Positions 21,802 to 31,811 of a DNA stretch of 64,000 bases are shown here, piece after piece. Source of the DNA: Lithodes maja (Eukaryota; Arthropoda; Malacostraca; Decapoda; Lithodidae). Under the pieces are notes generated by a model. It ran no database searches. It was not told the DNA's origin and worked only from the letters and a program-made list of their open reading frames with translations. A program made the translations under genes and the position numbers. Location of the stretch: contig JBAKBP010003173.1 of assembly GCA_037953745.1 (NCBI GenBank), forward strand, positions 62,001 to 126,000. The letters are read 5' to 3'. How positions within the stretch are numbered: the first letter of the stretch is position 1; each line of letters opens with the position of its first letter.

Positions 21802-21834
21802 GAGAGAACCAGATACTAGTGATCTGGATCTCTC
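21802..21834 (+). promoter_or_regulatory. Conserved LTR stem-loop, element B version
   Basis: GAGAGA pairs with TCTCTC, then an A opposite an A, then CCAGAT with ATCTGG, and a 7-base loop. The 5' flank is GCCAG. The 3' LTR copy is at 28067-28099. It lies about 550 bases downstream of the TATA box, so it would be in the transcript leader. Confidence 0.65.
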
Positions 21835-22667
21835 AAGAGAGCATCCCGTCAATTAACGTAATTTGGCCGCACAGCCTTAAGGACCTCGCTAGGCTACGAG
21901 CCGCTTGCTCAGCCATTGTTTCCTAGCCTACTACATCCCAGCTAGACTTTGCTCGGTCAGCAGATACAGCATAGTATTGAAGCTTTCCTTATGTATGTTA
22001 TTGTTTATGCACTATTGATTTCATGTGTGGCACGCATAGCTACTTTAGAGATTAGTGGCCCCCGAGCACAATCCTAGTAGGCTATTGCCAGTGCATTGTC
22101 GGAGTACTTCTTTTTGTATGTTTGCCATTTACTACTGTCTATTCTTATAATTCTTCTTATGTCAATTTAAAGCCTTTAATATTAGTTAATTGCCAGTGTG
22201 TTACTTATTGAATTGCTGTTCAAAATCCGATACTTACTTCTTACGAGTATCCGAGAAGCATCTAACTTTATCAGAAGATTCCTTGCTCGATGCTCGAGGA
22301 CTATTGTTTAACGTAACGTAATAGTGCCGATCCGAAGTAGAGGGTGGAGGACTTCTTAAGTTCTTAGTCAAGGGTGGATTACTTCGGCTTCGGCCAACAC
22401 TATTCTTTGGTGTTGTTGTATTTACTTCTTTGTTTGATTGTTGACCAGACTAGATAACTCCCGTCTTTTTTATTAGTCTGTTGTGAAACGCTAGTACCGA
22501 GTTCTTGTATACCCCGTTATAGCAGATAGAACTCTGGAGGGTATTGGTGTTTTTTGTTCGGCTGGCAGTACTCTGGGGTTGGGATCGTGTGTTTCCGTTG
22601 TGGCAGCGAGCCATACTCGAGTCCTGTGTGAGAGCCCTAGTGTACCTGAGTGCCCGGTCGTAACAAA

Positions 22668-22679
22668 TGGCGACCTTGC
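22668..22679 (+). other. Element B primer-binding site
   Basis: TGGCGACCTTGC starts two bases after the LTR end, identical to the site in C and to the minus-strand site in A. Confidence 0.75.
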
Positions 22680-22880
22680 TTAGGATTTTGTGAACAGTAT
22701 AAATTTTTGCAGAGTTGTACAACATTTGTTTGTTTGTACTTTAGCGTGCATATTGAAGAATATTTTTTTTAGTAGGGCAATTAGTAGAGCATTTAAGAGA
22801 CTCCAGTTAATTTAGTAATTAGTGCTTGCATAAGGAAGTTTAACACTTTTGTCTCGAGAATTTTTTTTGTGGACTTCAGT

Positions 22881-25800
22881 ATGTCGTGCCCTAGCACTGA
22901 CGAGGAGCGAGAGATGCCCTTTGAAGAGGTGCCGTTAGTAACCAGTGAGGAGGATGCTAGAGTTTTTGTGAGTAAACGGTACCACGTGACGGAGGAGAGG
23001 CTGACTGGGGTGGATGTTTATGGCTTGCACCTGATAGCCAAGGTTTTGGGCCTATCCAATGTAATAGGGATGTCCAAGAGGGAGCTGATTTCCTGGGTGT
23101 TGCGTGGGCGACATGGGGTTTCGGAGGAGAGGGCGTTTGGGGGGGTTCCTCCCCAGATCCCCTCTCACTCGACTCCCACAGTGCCGTCCACTCAGTTGCC
23201 GGAGATTAGCACTCTCCCACAGAGGGATGAGAATTGGCAAATTGGAGTGCCCTCGGGCGGTGCACATGGTGGTTCCCCAGTTTTTGCCCCCCCTCCTTCA
23301 GTAGTGGCCGCTCCCTCTTCCTGCCTGTCTCCAGATATGATATTTAGACTTGAGCTTGCTAAAATTGAGGCTAGGAAGCATGAGATTGAGGCTGAGTCTA
23401 GGAAGCAGGAGAATGAGACTAGGAGGCATGAGATTGAGGTTAGGAGGCAAGAGGATGAGACCAGGAGGCACGAGGCTGAGCTTAGGTACGACTCAGCGAA
23501 ATATTGTGCTCAAATAGATTTAGATAAGACTCGTGCAGAGTCGACAGGGACTCGGATGGGCCGTGAGGGCCAAGTAAGAGAGCAGTCCTTGTCCCACTTA
23601 GTCAAATTGGTGCCGGCATTTAGTGAAACTGAAGTCACAGAATTTTGTAATCGTTTTGAGAAGAAGTGTAGGGAGCATAATTGGCCTGAAGAGAAGTGGG
23701 CAGCTCTAGTCTCCTCAAGACTTACGGGTAAGGGTCTGAAGGCTTATGATGCACTACCTTTAGAGTCTTGCATTGACTACCCAGAATTGAAGAGAGCTGT
23801 CCTACGGGCATACGAGTTGCAACCAGAAACATATCGATTGAAGTTTCGGGGTGTTACGAAGACTAGGGAGGCGACCTTTCTTGAACATGCCCGGGACTTA
23901 AAAGATGCACTTACAAACTGGACACGTTCTGAGAAAGCTGAGACGGCCGAACAGTTGACTGAGCTGTTTCTGCTCGAGCAGTTTTATAAGTGTACAGGTG
24001 CAGAAATGACTTTAACCATTAAAGAAAAGAACCCAAAAACTCTACAGGAGGCAGCTGAGATGGCTGACCTCCGGCTATCACTAATTCGTGGGTGCGGGTC
24101 TGCCCAGCGTAGTGAGGCAGGTAACAAGGGGCGTGACGCCCCACCCCCCCGAGTTAGTGATATACATTATGCAAACAAGTACAAGAGCTATGATACCAAG
24201 ACTGACCACAAGACTAGCACCGTCCCATTTAAGAAGGGGCCGGGCCCTTCCCAGTACCAAGGGAAGCCCAGAGGGGAGTTGGAGTGTTATCATTGTCATG
24301 AAAAGGGGCACTTTGCAAGAGTCTGTTCTAGCAAACCACCTACAGCAGCTGTGTCTTTGGCCTGCAACATTGGTGTGTCTCCGAAGTCTTCCGAGTTTGC
24401 CCGGGGCAGTTCGTCAGAGGCTGAGGCACAGCCAATGCAGAAGCACCTGGGAGGCTCGAACCCTGCTCAGGATGCTTTTTGCGACCATAGAGGACGGGGT
24501 TGCGTGATGTGGGCGGGGCGCAAGCATGGAGTAGAGGTCTTGCGTGATACAGGTGCTTCCCAGACTCTGATGAATAACTTGACTGGCTACCCTATAAATG
24601 CGGCTCGGGTGGTAGTGGTGCAGGGTATTAATGCAACTCGGTCATACCCGCTGGTGCGGTTGGAGTTGGAGGTGGATGGTGTGACACGTGAATTGGATGT
24701 CGGGATTGTGGAGAAACTGCCAGTGGAGGGCGTCGACCTTCTTCTCGGCAACGACTTTGCAATGCCCGCTTCTGAGGTTCTACCCTTAGTCGTTGCCGAG
24801 AGGACGGCCGACGTGAGTAGGGAAGAGCAAGAGTGTGTCGAGCGGTGCCAGGCACAACCCATGGCGTGTGCTGTCACCCGAGCTCGGGCAGCTAAAGTGT
24901 CACAGCCTAGTCCTCCGTCTTCAGACCAGCAGAGGAACGATCAACAGGAGGAGGCTAAAGCTGGAGTTGGTTTTAAGAGTTTTGACTCGGCGGCTCTCCT
25001 GGGTGATTCAGTATTGGCACCTATGTTAGAGTCTGGAGAGGCCCCAGGACCTGTCACAGCTAGTGAGGAGGTAGGGCCGGAAGAGACTCCGAGGCAGCAA
25101 CGTTGCACACGGAGAGAAAAAAGGGTTGCTCATTTTGATATTGGGGGAGGACTTGGGTTGCTTCGGAAGCATCTAGACAGGTTGGTTCCCTCAGATATTT
25201 GTAAACTGCAGTTGGAGGATCCGGAAGTTCAGAAGTGTGGTAATGGTGCTGTCGAGATCAAACACGAGGACGGGGAAGCATGTCATGTGAACCTGTTGGA
25301 GGAGTTTATGAGGCAACCACCTGAGCAGCCTACTGTCCCTGCGTTGGTCTGCTGCGGCCAAGGTGGAGAAGGAGAGGGGGGCAGTAGGGCACAGGTGGAG
25401 GAGAGTAGGGATTGTTATGTCTCGGCGGAGCCGTGGGCGGGGGACACGAGTCTGGTGGCTGTGGAAGCGCTAGAGCACCTGCCTGAGCAGCAGTGTGCAG
25501 CACTCCAGCACCAGCTCGGTTCATACCCCACTGGTCGTGCCGAGCCCCTGAGTCTCACAACTCGGGCGGTGCAAGATGTTCCACGGGCAGGTCACGTGAA
25601 TGTTGAAAGACCGTTAGCCTCGTTGTTTCGGTGGTTCAAGGTGGGCGACGAGGCTTTGGCATGGTTGCCAGGTCAGGGTCGACCCATGGCTGCCAAGGGT
25701 GGTGGTCAAAAGGAGGACATTGAGCAGATTGGTAAGGTCGGCTGTGGTATCGCAGTGCCCGGTCGTCGCATAGCCTCCCAATGCTGCTCTAGTCTAATGC

Positions 25801-26585
25801 AACAGCCCTACCATAGACCGACTGTATCTGGCCATGTCGCTGAAAGCGGTGATGCTGCGCAGGCAGATGTCGTCACAAGGAATGCGGGGGTGCGCATGTA
25901 CGGTATCGGCGGGGAAGCCTTAGCAATAATGAACTATGGGAGTGACTGCACAGGTGGTACTGATTGTCCCTCTCATGACCTGGTTGTTCTAGGGACGAAG
26001 GTGGAGAAGGAGGGAGACTACAGGTTAGAAGCTGCGGTCTCGGCTGGGTTGTGGGAGGGCACTAGTCATGTTGTTCGTGGAGACAGTGCAAGGCAGTTGT
26101 TTACTAGGCTATGGCAGTACTTTCGCATGTTTGTTGCTTCTCCAGGCCTGATGTACGGGGTAGAATCCGACATGCAGACTGGAGATAGTGCAAGGCTCAG
26201 TTTAATTCCCTACCGTATAAATCCTGCTCGACAGCCTATGGTGCAAGCAGAGCTGGATGTTGTGGACGGGAGTACCTACCAGTGCAATGTTATGCCTGAC
26301 GGACGTAAGAATGCGCTAGCAACGTTTCAGAACCTGATGAATGAAATTGTAAAGGACGATGATGCGCTGGGGCATTTCGAGGTCTATGTTCCAGCCTATG
26401 GTCCGGTCGTTGTAGTTTACCCAGATCATCACCCTCTCAAGATCTTGGACCAGTTTCACAATCGGAGTATGAGGCTGACCAGGTGGTCACTAAGGTTATT
26501 GGTATATAACCTGGACATACGCCATATTGCCGGTTGTGATAACGTGGTTGCAGATGGTCGTTCAAGGGTATATGATCCTGGGTAG
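22881..26585 (+). CDS. Element B gag-protease with shuffled pol remnants, single open frame
   Basis: ATG at 22881 opens 1,234 codons. Residues 1 to about 460 are gag, with an arginine/glutamate-rich repetitive coiled-coil segment (RRHEIEVRRQEDETRRHE near 170-190) and a capsid-like region. A CCHC knuckle, CYHCHEKGHFARVC, starts near 469 and a protease DTGASQT near 556. After about residue 800 it departs from the family. The integrase core is deleted (join near 25280). A fragment like the integrase zinc domain (AGHVNVERPLASL) is followed by one like the integrase C-terminus (VGDEALAWLPGQG). The gag-pol linker occurs twice in divergent forms. A short RT piece (TYQCNVMPDGRKNA) joins directly to RNase H (ALGHFEVYVPAYGP) without YLDD. 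Catalytic DDE and YLDD are absent. Roughly 120 residues near 950-1070 match nothing I recognise. The frame stays open to the polypurine tract. Confidence 0.9.
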   Translation: MSCPSTDEEREMPFEEVPLVTSEEDARVFVSKRYHVTEERLTGVDVYGLHLIAKVLGLSNVIGMSKRELISWVLRGRHGVSEERAFGGVPPQIPSHSTPTVPSTQLPEISTLPQRDENWQIGVPSGGAHGGSPVFAPPPSVVAAPSSCLSPDMIFRLELAKIEARKHEIEAESRKQENETRRHEIEVRRQEDETRRHEAELRYDSAKYCAQIDLDKTRAESTGTRMGREGQVREQSLSHLVKLVPAFSETEVTEFCNRFEKKCREHNWPEEKWAALVSSRLTGKGLKAYDALPLESCIDYPELKRAVLRAYELQPETYRLKFRGVTKTREATFLEHARDLKDALTNWTRSEKAETAEQLTELFLLEQFYKCTGAEMTLTIKEKNPKTLQEAAEMADLRLSLIRGCGSAQRSEAGNKGRDAPPPRVSDIHYANKYKSYDTKTDHKTSTVPFKKGPGPSQYQGKPRGELECYHCHEKGHFARVCSSKPPTAAVSLACNIGVSPKSSEFARGSSSEAEAQPMQKHLGGSNPAQDAFCDHRGRGCVMWAGRKHGVEVLRDTGASQTLMNNLTGYPINAARVVVVQGINATRSYPLVRLELEVDGVTRELDVGIVEKLPVEGVDLLLGNDFAMPASEVLPLVVAERTADVSREEQECVERCQAQPMACAVTRARAAKVSQPSPPSSDQQRNDQQEEAKAGVGFKSFDSAALLGDSVLAPMLESGEAPGPVTASEEVGPEETPRQQRCTRREKRVAHFDIGGGLGLLRKHLDRLVPSDICKLQLEDPEVQKCGNGAVEIKHEDGEACHVNLLEEFMRQPPEQPTVPALVCCGQGGEGEGGSRAQVEESRDCYVSAEPWAGDTSLVAVEALEHLPEQQCAALQHQLGSYPTGRAEPLSLTTRAVQDVPRAGHVNVERPLASLFRWFKVGDEALAWLPGQGRPMAAKGGGQKEDIEQIGKVGCGIAVPGRRIASQCCSSLMQQPYHRPTVSGHVAESGDAAQADVVTRNAGVRMYGIGGEALAIMNYGSDCTGGTDCPSHDLVVLGTKVEKEGDYRLEAAVSAGLWEGTSHVVRGDSARQLFTRLWQYFRMFVASPGLMYGVESDMQTGDSARLSLIPYRINPARQPMVQAELDVVDGSTYQCNVMPDGRKNALATFQNLMNEIVKDDDALGHFEVYVPAYGPVVVVYPDHHPLKILDQFHNRSMRLTRWSLRLLVYNLDIRHIAGCDNVVADGRSRVYDPG

Positions 26586-27073
26586 ATTGACACACGGGTA
26601 GCCTCCTGCTTTAGTTTGAATAGTATTTTGCGCTTGGTGCTTGTTGGCTTGCGGTTGTAGCCCAGCGTATTGGGTCGTAAAGCAGGATTGTTGAGCGTTT
26701 GGTATAGAAGAAAATAGGCTGCCCTTATAGTGCAGCCGGAAAAAACATATTAAAATATAAAAATCATATAAAAAACTCTTTCTTTTTGATATAGATAATT
26801 GTATAAGTTTGTCATAGCCTATAGAGTTTGAGTAGTCCATCAACTATCAAACGGCTGAGCTGCTGTAAGCTCGCTCTGGGAGCATGATATTGTGTCTTTT
26901 GCTATTGTTGGGAGGAGTTATAAAATGTGAATTTTTTTTTTAATAATAAGATGTGTTTTAGTGATAAACTCAGCTTGTTTTAGTGCCATGCGGTCGCTGG
27001 GTGTGAGGGGCTTGATGGGGTTCTGTGTGTCAGATTTTAGCTCAGGGTTGAGCAAATAAAATCTTGGGGGAGG
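26586..27073 (+). other. Element B 3' untranslated region and polypurine tract
   Basis: No gene. It matches 48384-48778 in element C. AAAATCTTGGGGGAGG ends directly before the 3' LTR at 27074 and is the polypurine tract. Confidence 0.8.
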
Positions 27074-28930
27074 TGTGACGCATGTCGAGTATGAGCATGC
27101 TGTACAGAACGCCCAGTCATGCCCCACTCTCGCTAGGATCGTCAGGGCAGGAACTTTGGCTGTAGTCTGTGTAGAGTTTCCTAACTTAGTTTATGTGAGC
27201 CGTTGTACTATAAGTATTATAAATATGTATTTTGTTTTCATCTGAGTCAACGAGTTCTATTTTATATCATTAGTTATAAGTGTTGTGTGTGGGACTTATT
27301 TGTAATGATGAGAGGAGAGAGAGAGTATGTAACAGGGACCAGTGAGTGCGCCACGCGGGCAGGTAGGCCTAATTCCCTCCTCCCTCCTCCCTCCTCCCTC
27401 TCAGTGCGTGGGAAATCCTTTGTCGATCCCAGATTGAGAGAGAATATTACGTAATGATTGCTAGTGGGCGGTCTTTAGTAGTTGGCGATATGCTCACTAG
27501 AGGGCCGAGTATAAAAAGGGAAGTCTCGCCACATATCCCTTAGAACTCATCAGGCAGAGCGACTTCTCATATCCCTTGCTACTATACATATTCTTCCGAC
27601 TGATGTGAACTTTCTCTACTCTCTGAACCGCCTATCTTCTCCTCTTCCCGACCCTTTATAACCTCAATGACCCCTTTGGTGCAGATTTAGTCAGCCAAAG
27701 TATTATCGCTTGAGTTCTCACGAGATATATGCCTATTAGATAGCCTATTTTGGAAGGGATAACTAGAATAGGATTGATTAATGTTTGTTGCACTCATATA
27801 TGCATTTCCCTGTGTATGATTATTCATGTTCCTGTTTTCTGCTGATCTAGGTGATGCTAGACTGGGATGAGGCTACTAGAGTTGTGATTCCCTATGTGTA
27901 TTAGGTTTTGTTGAACCTGTACAATCGCAACGGAGACTTGGGAAGCCTAGGTGGTCTTTCTGACTGTGTACCTTGTGAGTTTAGCGCTGTGTTGCGAGTG
28001 AGGGCTTTTGCCTCTGCCACCCAACACTGTGCTAACTCGTTTGCTTGACTTTGAGAGGATCGCCAGGAGAGAACCAGATACTAGTGATCTGGATCTCTCA
28101 AGAGAGCATCCCGTCAATTAACGTAATTTGGCCGCACAGCCTTAAGGACCTCGCTAGGCTACGAGCCGCTTGCTCAGCCATTGTTTCCTAGCCTACTACA
28201 TCCCAGCTAGACTTTGCTTGGTCAGCAGATACAGCATAGTATTGAAGCTTTCCTTATGTATGTTATTGTTTATGCACTATTGATTTCATGTGTGGCACGC
28301 ATAGCTACTTTAGAGATTAGTGGCCCCCGAGCACAATCCTAGTAGGCTATTGCCAGTGCATTGTCGGAGTACTTCTTTTTGTATGTTTGCCATTTACTAC
28401 TGTCTATTCTTATAATTCTTCTTATGTCAATTTAAAGCCTTTAATATTAGTTAATTGCCAGTGTGTTACTTATTGAATTGCTGTTCAAAATCCGATACTT
28501 ACTTCTTACGAGTATCCGAGAAGCATCTAACTTTATCAGAAGATTCCTTGCTCGATGCTCGAGGACTATTGTTTAACGTAACGTAATAGTGCCGATCCGA
28601 AGTAGAGGGTGGAGGACTTCTTAAGTTCTTAGTCAAGGGTGGATTACTTCGGCTTCGGCCAACACTATTCTTTGGTGTTGTTGTATTTACTTCTTTGTTT
28701 GATTGTTGACCAGACTAGATAACTCCCGTCTTTTTTATTAGTCTGTTGTGAAACGCTAGTACCGAGTTCTTGTATACCCCGTTATAGCAGATAGAACTCT
28801 GGAGGGTATTGGTGTTTTTTGTTCGGCTGGCAGTACTCTGGGGTTGGGATCGTGTGTTTCCGTTGTGGCAGCGAGGCATACTCGAGTCCTGTGTGAGAGC
28901 CCTAGTGTACCTGAGTGCCCGGTCGTAACA
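27074..28930 (+). repeat. Element B 3' LTR
   Basis: Begins TGTGACGC after the polypurine tract and ends GGTCGTAACA, followed by the duplication GCCT. TATA box at 27510; stem-loop at 28067-28099. Confidence 0.93.
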
Positions 28931-29105
28931 GCCTGGTAAGCACTACGGGTATGGTAACTCCCAAATTGTGACACTAGACTGAATAGATTAGAAGTGAATT
29001 CAGTGAGGAGAGTAATAGTCTGTTTAACAGACTTATGCCAAGACTCAGTAGTCTATTTTAGAGATGGTAGTTATAGCATATATAGAAGTTTATTTATGTA
29101 AGTTA

Positions 29106-29248
29106 TTTTTTATTTTATTTTTTTTTAAAAAGACCTCTGTCTACGTATTGTGAAAAACCTGTTATCCTCCGGCAAATTGTGGGGTTGAGTGAGTGAAGGG
29201 GGGGACAGTGAATGAAGGAGGATACATGTTTTTCATAATACGTGTGGC
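29106..29248. mobile_element. Short inverted-repeat (MITE-like) insertion in D 3' LTR
   Basis: About 145 bases are present here and absent from the matching point in the other D LTR (56908-56912). Inside, 29144-29170 and 29217-29242 are inverted repeats (CGTATTGTGAAAAACCTG against CGTATTATGAAAAACATG). No coding capacity. The flank has TTAT on both sides, compatible with a short duplication. Confidence 0.6.
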
Positions 29249-29353
29249 TTATTATATCATAAGCCACTTTGATCTTATAAACTTGACCACACCACTAACC
29301 CCTTTGTACCAATCTAATGCACATTATATAATGGTTAAGAAAAAACAAGATAA

Positions 29354-29359
<6 letters not shown>

Positions 29360-29407
<48 letters not shown>
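29360..29407. repeat. (AT)n microsatellite
   Basis: Uninterrupted TA/AT dinucleotide run inside the D 3' LTR. The other LTR has a shorter, interrupted version at 57381-57420. Confidence 0.9.
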
Positions 29408-29412
<5 letters not shown>

Positions 29413-29617
29413 TTATAAAAGAAAAGCGTCTATAATATATACAGAATTGCAAGTAACTAGATTAAAAAGGAAAATAATATATTTATATGAATATTAATAT
29501 ATAAATTATAATTTATCTCTATGAACAAACAATAAAAAAAAGGAAAAAAAGAAAAGAATCTTATATACTAATGTAAACTAATGACACACGTAATAATAGG
29601 AATCAGGCTATGACAGA

Positions 29618-31419
29618 TGTGACGTTAAACACTCCGTTAGAACCGCATGGCTTGTCCTACAGTGACTCGCTAGGATCGCCAGGGCAGTGGATGTGGCTAC
29701 AGTTGATGTATTATTGTGTGCTTTATTTCATATGAAAGCTCGTGTCATGGGCAGTCCAGAAAGGCTCTTTGTTTTCGCCCATGTCAAGGCTTTATATATT
29801 TAATTGCAAAGTATATGTTTTATCATTAAGTAGTAATGATAGGATTTGAGAGAGAGAGAGAGAGAGAGTAGAACAGAGTGAGAGGAGGCGCGCAGTGTTT
29901 TTTGCCATGCTTGATGACGTCACGGCTGTCTGGGATTGGTTGGAGGAGTTTTTACCATGCTTGGTGATGTCATGTTTGGCTGGCTTCTTTGTCATTGGCT
30001 GAAGGAATTGTTACCGCTTTGTCTACGCGGAGCGAGCTAGTGCTAGTATATATACAGCTCTCTCGCCACTCTCTCCCTCAGATCTGGTTTCTAGAACGCA
30101 TCCCTCTTATCCCTTTGATACCTGTCCCGCTCACTGCACCTGAGAACCTTTTCCTCTGCCTATCTCTCTCATCTTTCACCATCTTTTATTAATATTATAC
30201 CCCCTCTGGTTAACTCTGCATAATCAGCTTCATGCTGGCCAGTTGTATTGTGCGTTAAGGTCATATATAACCCATGTATGTTAGTTGTTAAGATAAGTTG
30301 ATCACGAAGCATTGGTTGGCATTCATATTTTTCAGTACCGCTTCCTATAATTATTAGTGTTCTGCTGGATTAGATAATGCTAGACTAGGAGTCTGATACT
30401 ATAAGGTATTGTTTCCGATGGGTGCTGGCTTTAGTTAAAAGCTGCACGACATACCTGAGAACTGGAGTTGATTGGGTAAATTCTAGTTTGTGTGCCATTT
30501 AGAATAGAGCATGCACGAATGAGGGCTTTTTGCCTATACCATTCTGCACTGTTCTAGGCTCGGTTGTTTGTCTTTGAGGTACGCCAGGAGAACGCTTAAT
30601 ACTTCGGTATTAAGGTTTCTCAAGAGAGCTACCCTTCATTATAACGTAATATTTGACGCACAGACTTGAGATTTGCACTAGGCTATGCGGCATGCCATGC
30701 GCACCAGTATCTCGTATCATTGACTCTAGCTAGACTTTATCAGTCATAGTAGACATTAAGTATATTAACCCAATTACTCTTATTATGCATACCCGTTTAT
30801 GATTACACAAGCATTTCGCAGCCTAGTTTGATGTATTGAGACACAAACGACTTAGGCTCTTTTTGTTGATAGGGATACTGCATTGTCGTGGCGATTATTA
30901 TTAGTGTTGTAGCGTTTAGGATATTCTTGGCTCCGACTGCATTATATATCCTGCCTTATTGTGTGCATAGCCTGCACGAGCATTGTTCCGCTGCCTGCCC
31001 TTTTGGGTTCCATTTCCGATTCGAGCATCTTGATAGCATCTAACATTTAAAGAAGATTCCTTGTTGGTGTTGAAGGTCTTTAGTGCACTTTCTTTCATGC
31101 AGGAGTGCCTGACATTTATTGATTAAAGTAACATAAGCTGTAACTTCTCTTGCCACCTTACTTTGCATACCATAACCATGCACCTTCGGTTATAGGTAGT
31201 AACAGGCTGTTTTCACATAACATTAAGCCTAGAGTAGTCGCACATTTATTGAGAGTTTAATAACCTATTATTGCATATAGAACTCTGGAGGGTATTTGTG
31301 TTCTTTGTTCACTGGGAATATACATCAGAGGTTGGATCTAGCGCTTTCCGTTGTAGCATTTATGCCATTACTAGTCCAATGAATAAGAGCCCCGACATAT
31401 TTAAACCTCAGTCGTAATA
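29618..31419 (+). mobile_element. Solo LTR of the A/B/C LTR family
   Basis: 1,802 bases starting TGTGACG and ending GTCGTAATA (terminal CA changed to TA). CAGA flanks it at 29614-29617 and 31420-31423. The empty site is preserved in the other D LTR near 57632 (CTATGACAGACAAGACAC). It has no internal region, so it arose by recombination between two LTRs. A TATATATA-type promoter is near 30046 and the family stem-loop at 30588-30621. It is divergent from B and C, so it represents another subfamily. Confidence 0.88.
30588..30621 (+). promoter_or_regulatory. Conserved LTR stem-loop, solo LTR version
   Basis: GAGAA pairs with TTCTC, and an inner stem CTTAATAC/GTATTAAG closes a TTCG tetraloop. The flank is GCCAG and the position in the LTR matches B and C. 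The inner stem sequence is entirely different while pairing is kept. Confidence 0.6.
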
Positions 31420-31811
31420 CAGACAAGACACTACTCCCTGATTATCAGCACAGCTAGCGGTATTTAGTAGCACACAATACAGGATAACACCTCCACACAA
31501 ATCTCCAGGAGCCGATATATCAAAGACGCTGGTTGAGTATATACTGATTGCATATGAATTCAAGAGGAATTACAACACCCTCCATCACAGCCTGAACCCC
31601 TTATACACGTACAGAAAGGTAACTAGAAAACAGAAGATTGGCAAGTACAGCGCCATCTATTATTAAGAACATTAAATTATATGCAAGATGAATCAATTGA
31701 CTCGCTCAACTGAGACGTCATAGTCGACCCTGGCTGGCACATCAAAACAACTCAGAATGCCGAGCTATAGAGAGTCGAAAGGGGTCGAGCACAGCAGAAA
31801 CTCTCGTAGCT

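Larger units (their letters stand above)
20808..22665 (+). repeat. Element B 5' LTR
   Basis: It begins TGTGACGCATGTCGAG and ends GGTCGTAACA, with TATA box at 21244 and conserved stem-loop at 21802-21834. It has a C-rich CTCC repeat near 21112-21134. Nearly identical to 27074-28930. Confidence 0.93.
20808..28930 (+). mobile_element. Element B: young LTR element with chimeric, catalytically empty pol
   Basis: Two LTRs (1,858 and 1,857 bp) flank a primer-binding site, one long frame and a polypurine tract. The duplication GCCT is at 20804-20807 and 28931-28934. The uninterrupted site is visible in the other LTR of element D at 56727-56732 (AGGCCTGGTAAGC). The LTRs differ at only about half a dozen positions by eye, so insertion is very recent. 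gag and protease are close to element C, but integrase core and RT catalytic region are missing. It must depend on enzymes from another element. Confidence 0.92.

Noticed and set aside
29193..29408. Open frame ending in an Ile-Tyr repeat
   Set aside because: The tail is translation of the (AT)n microsatellite and the rest is LTR of element D.
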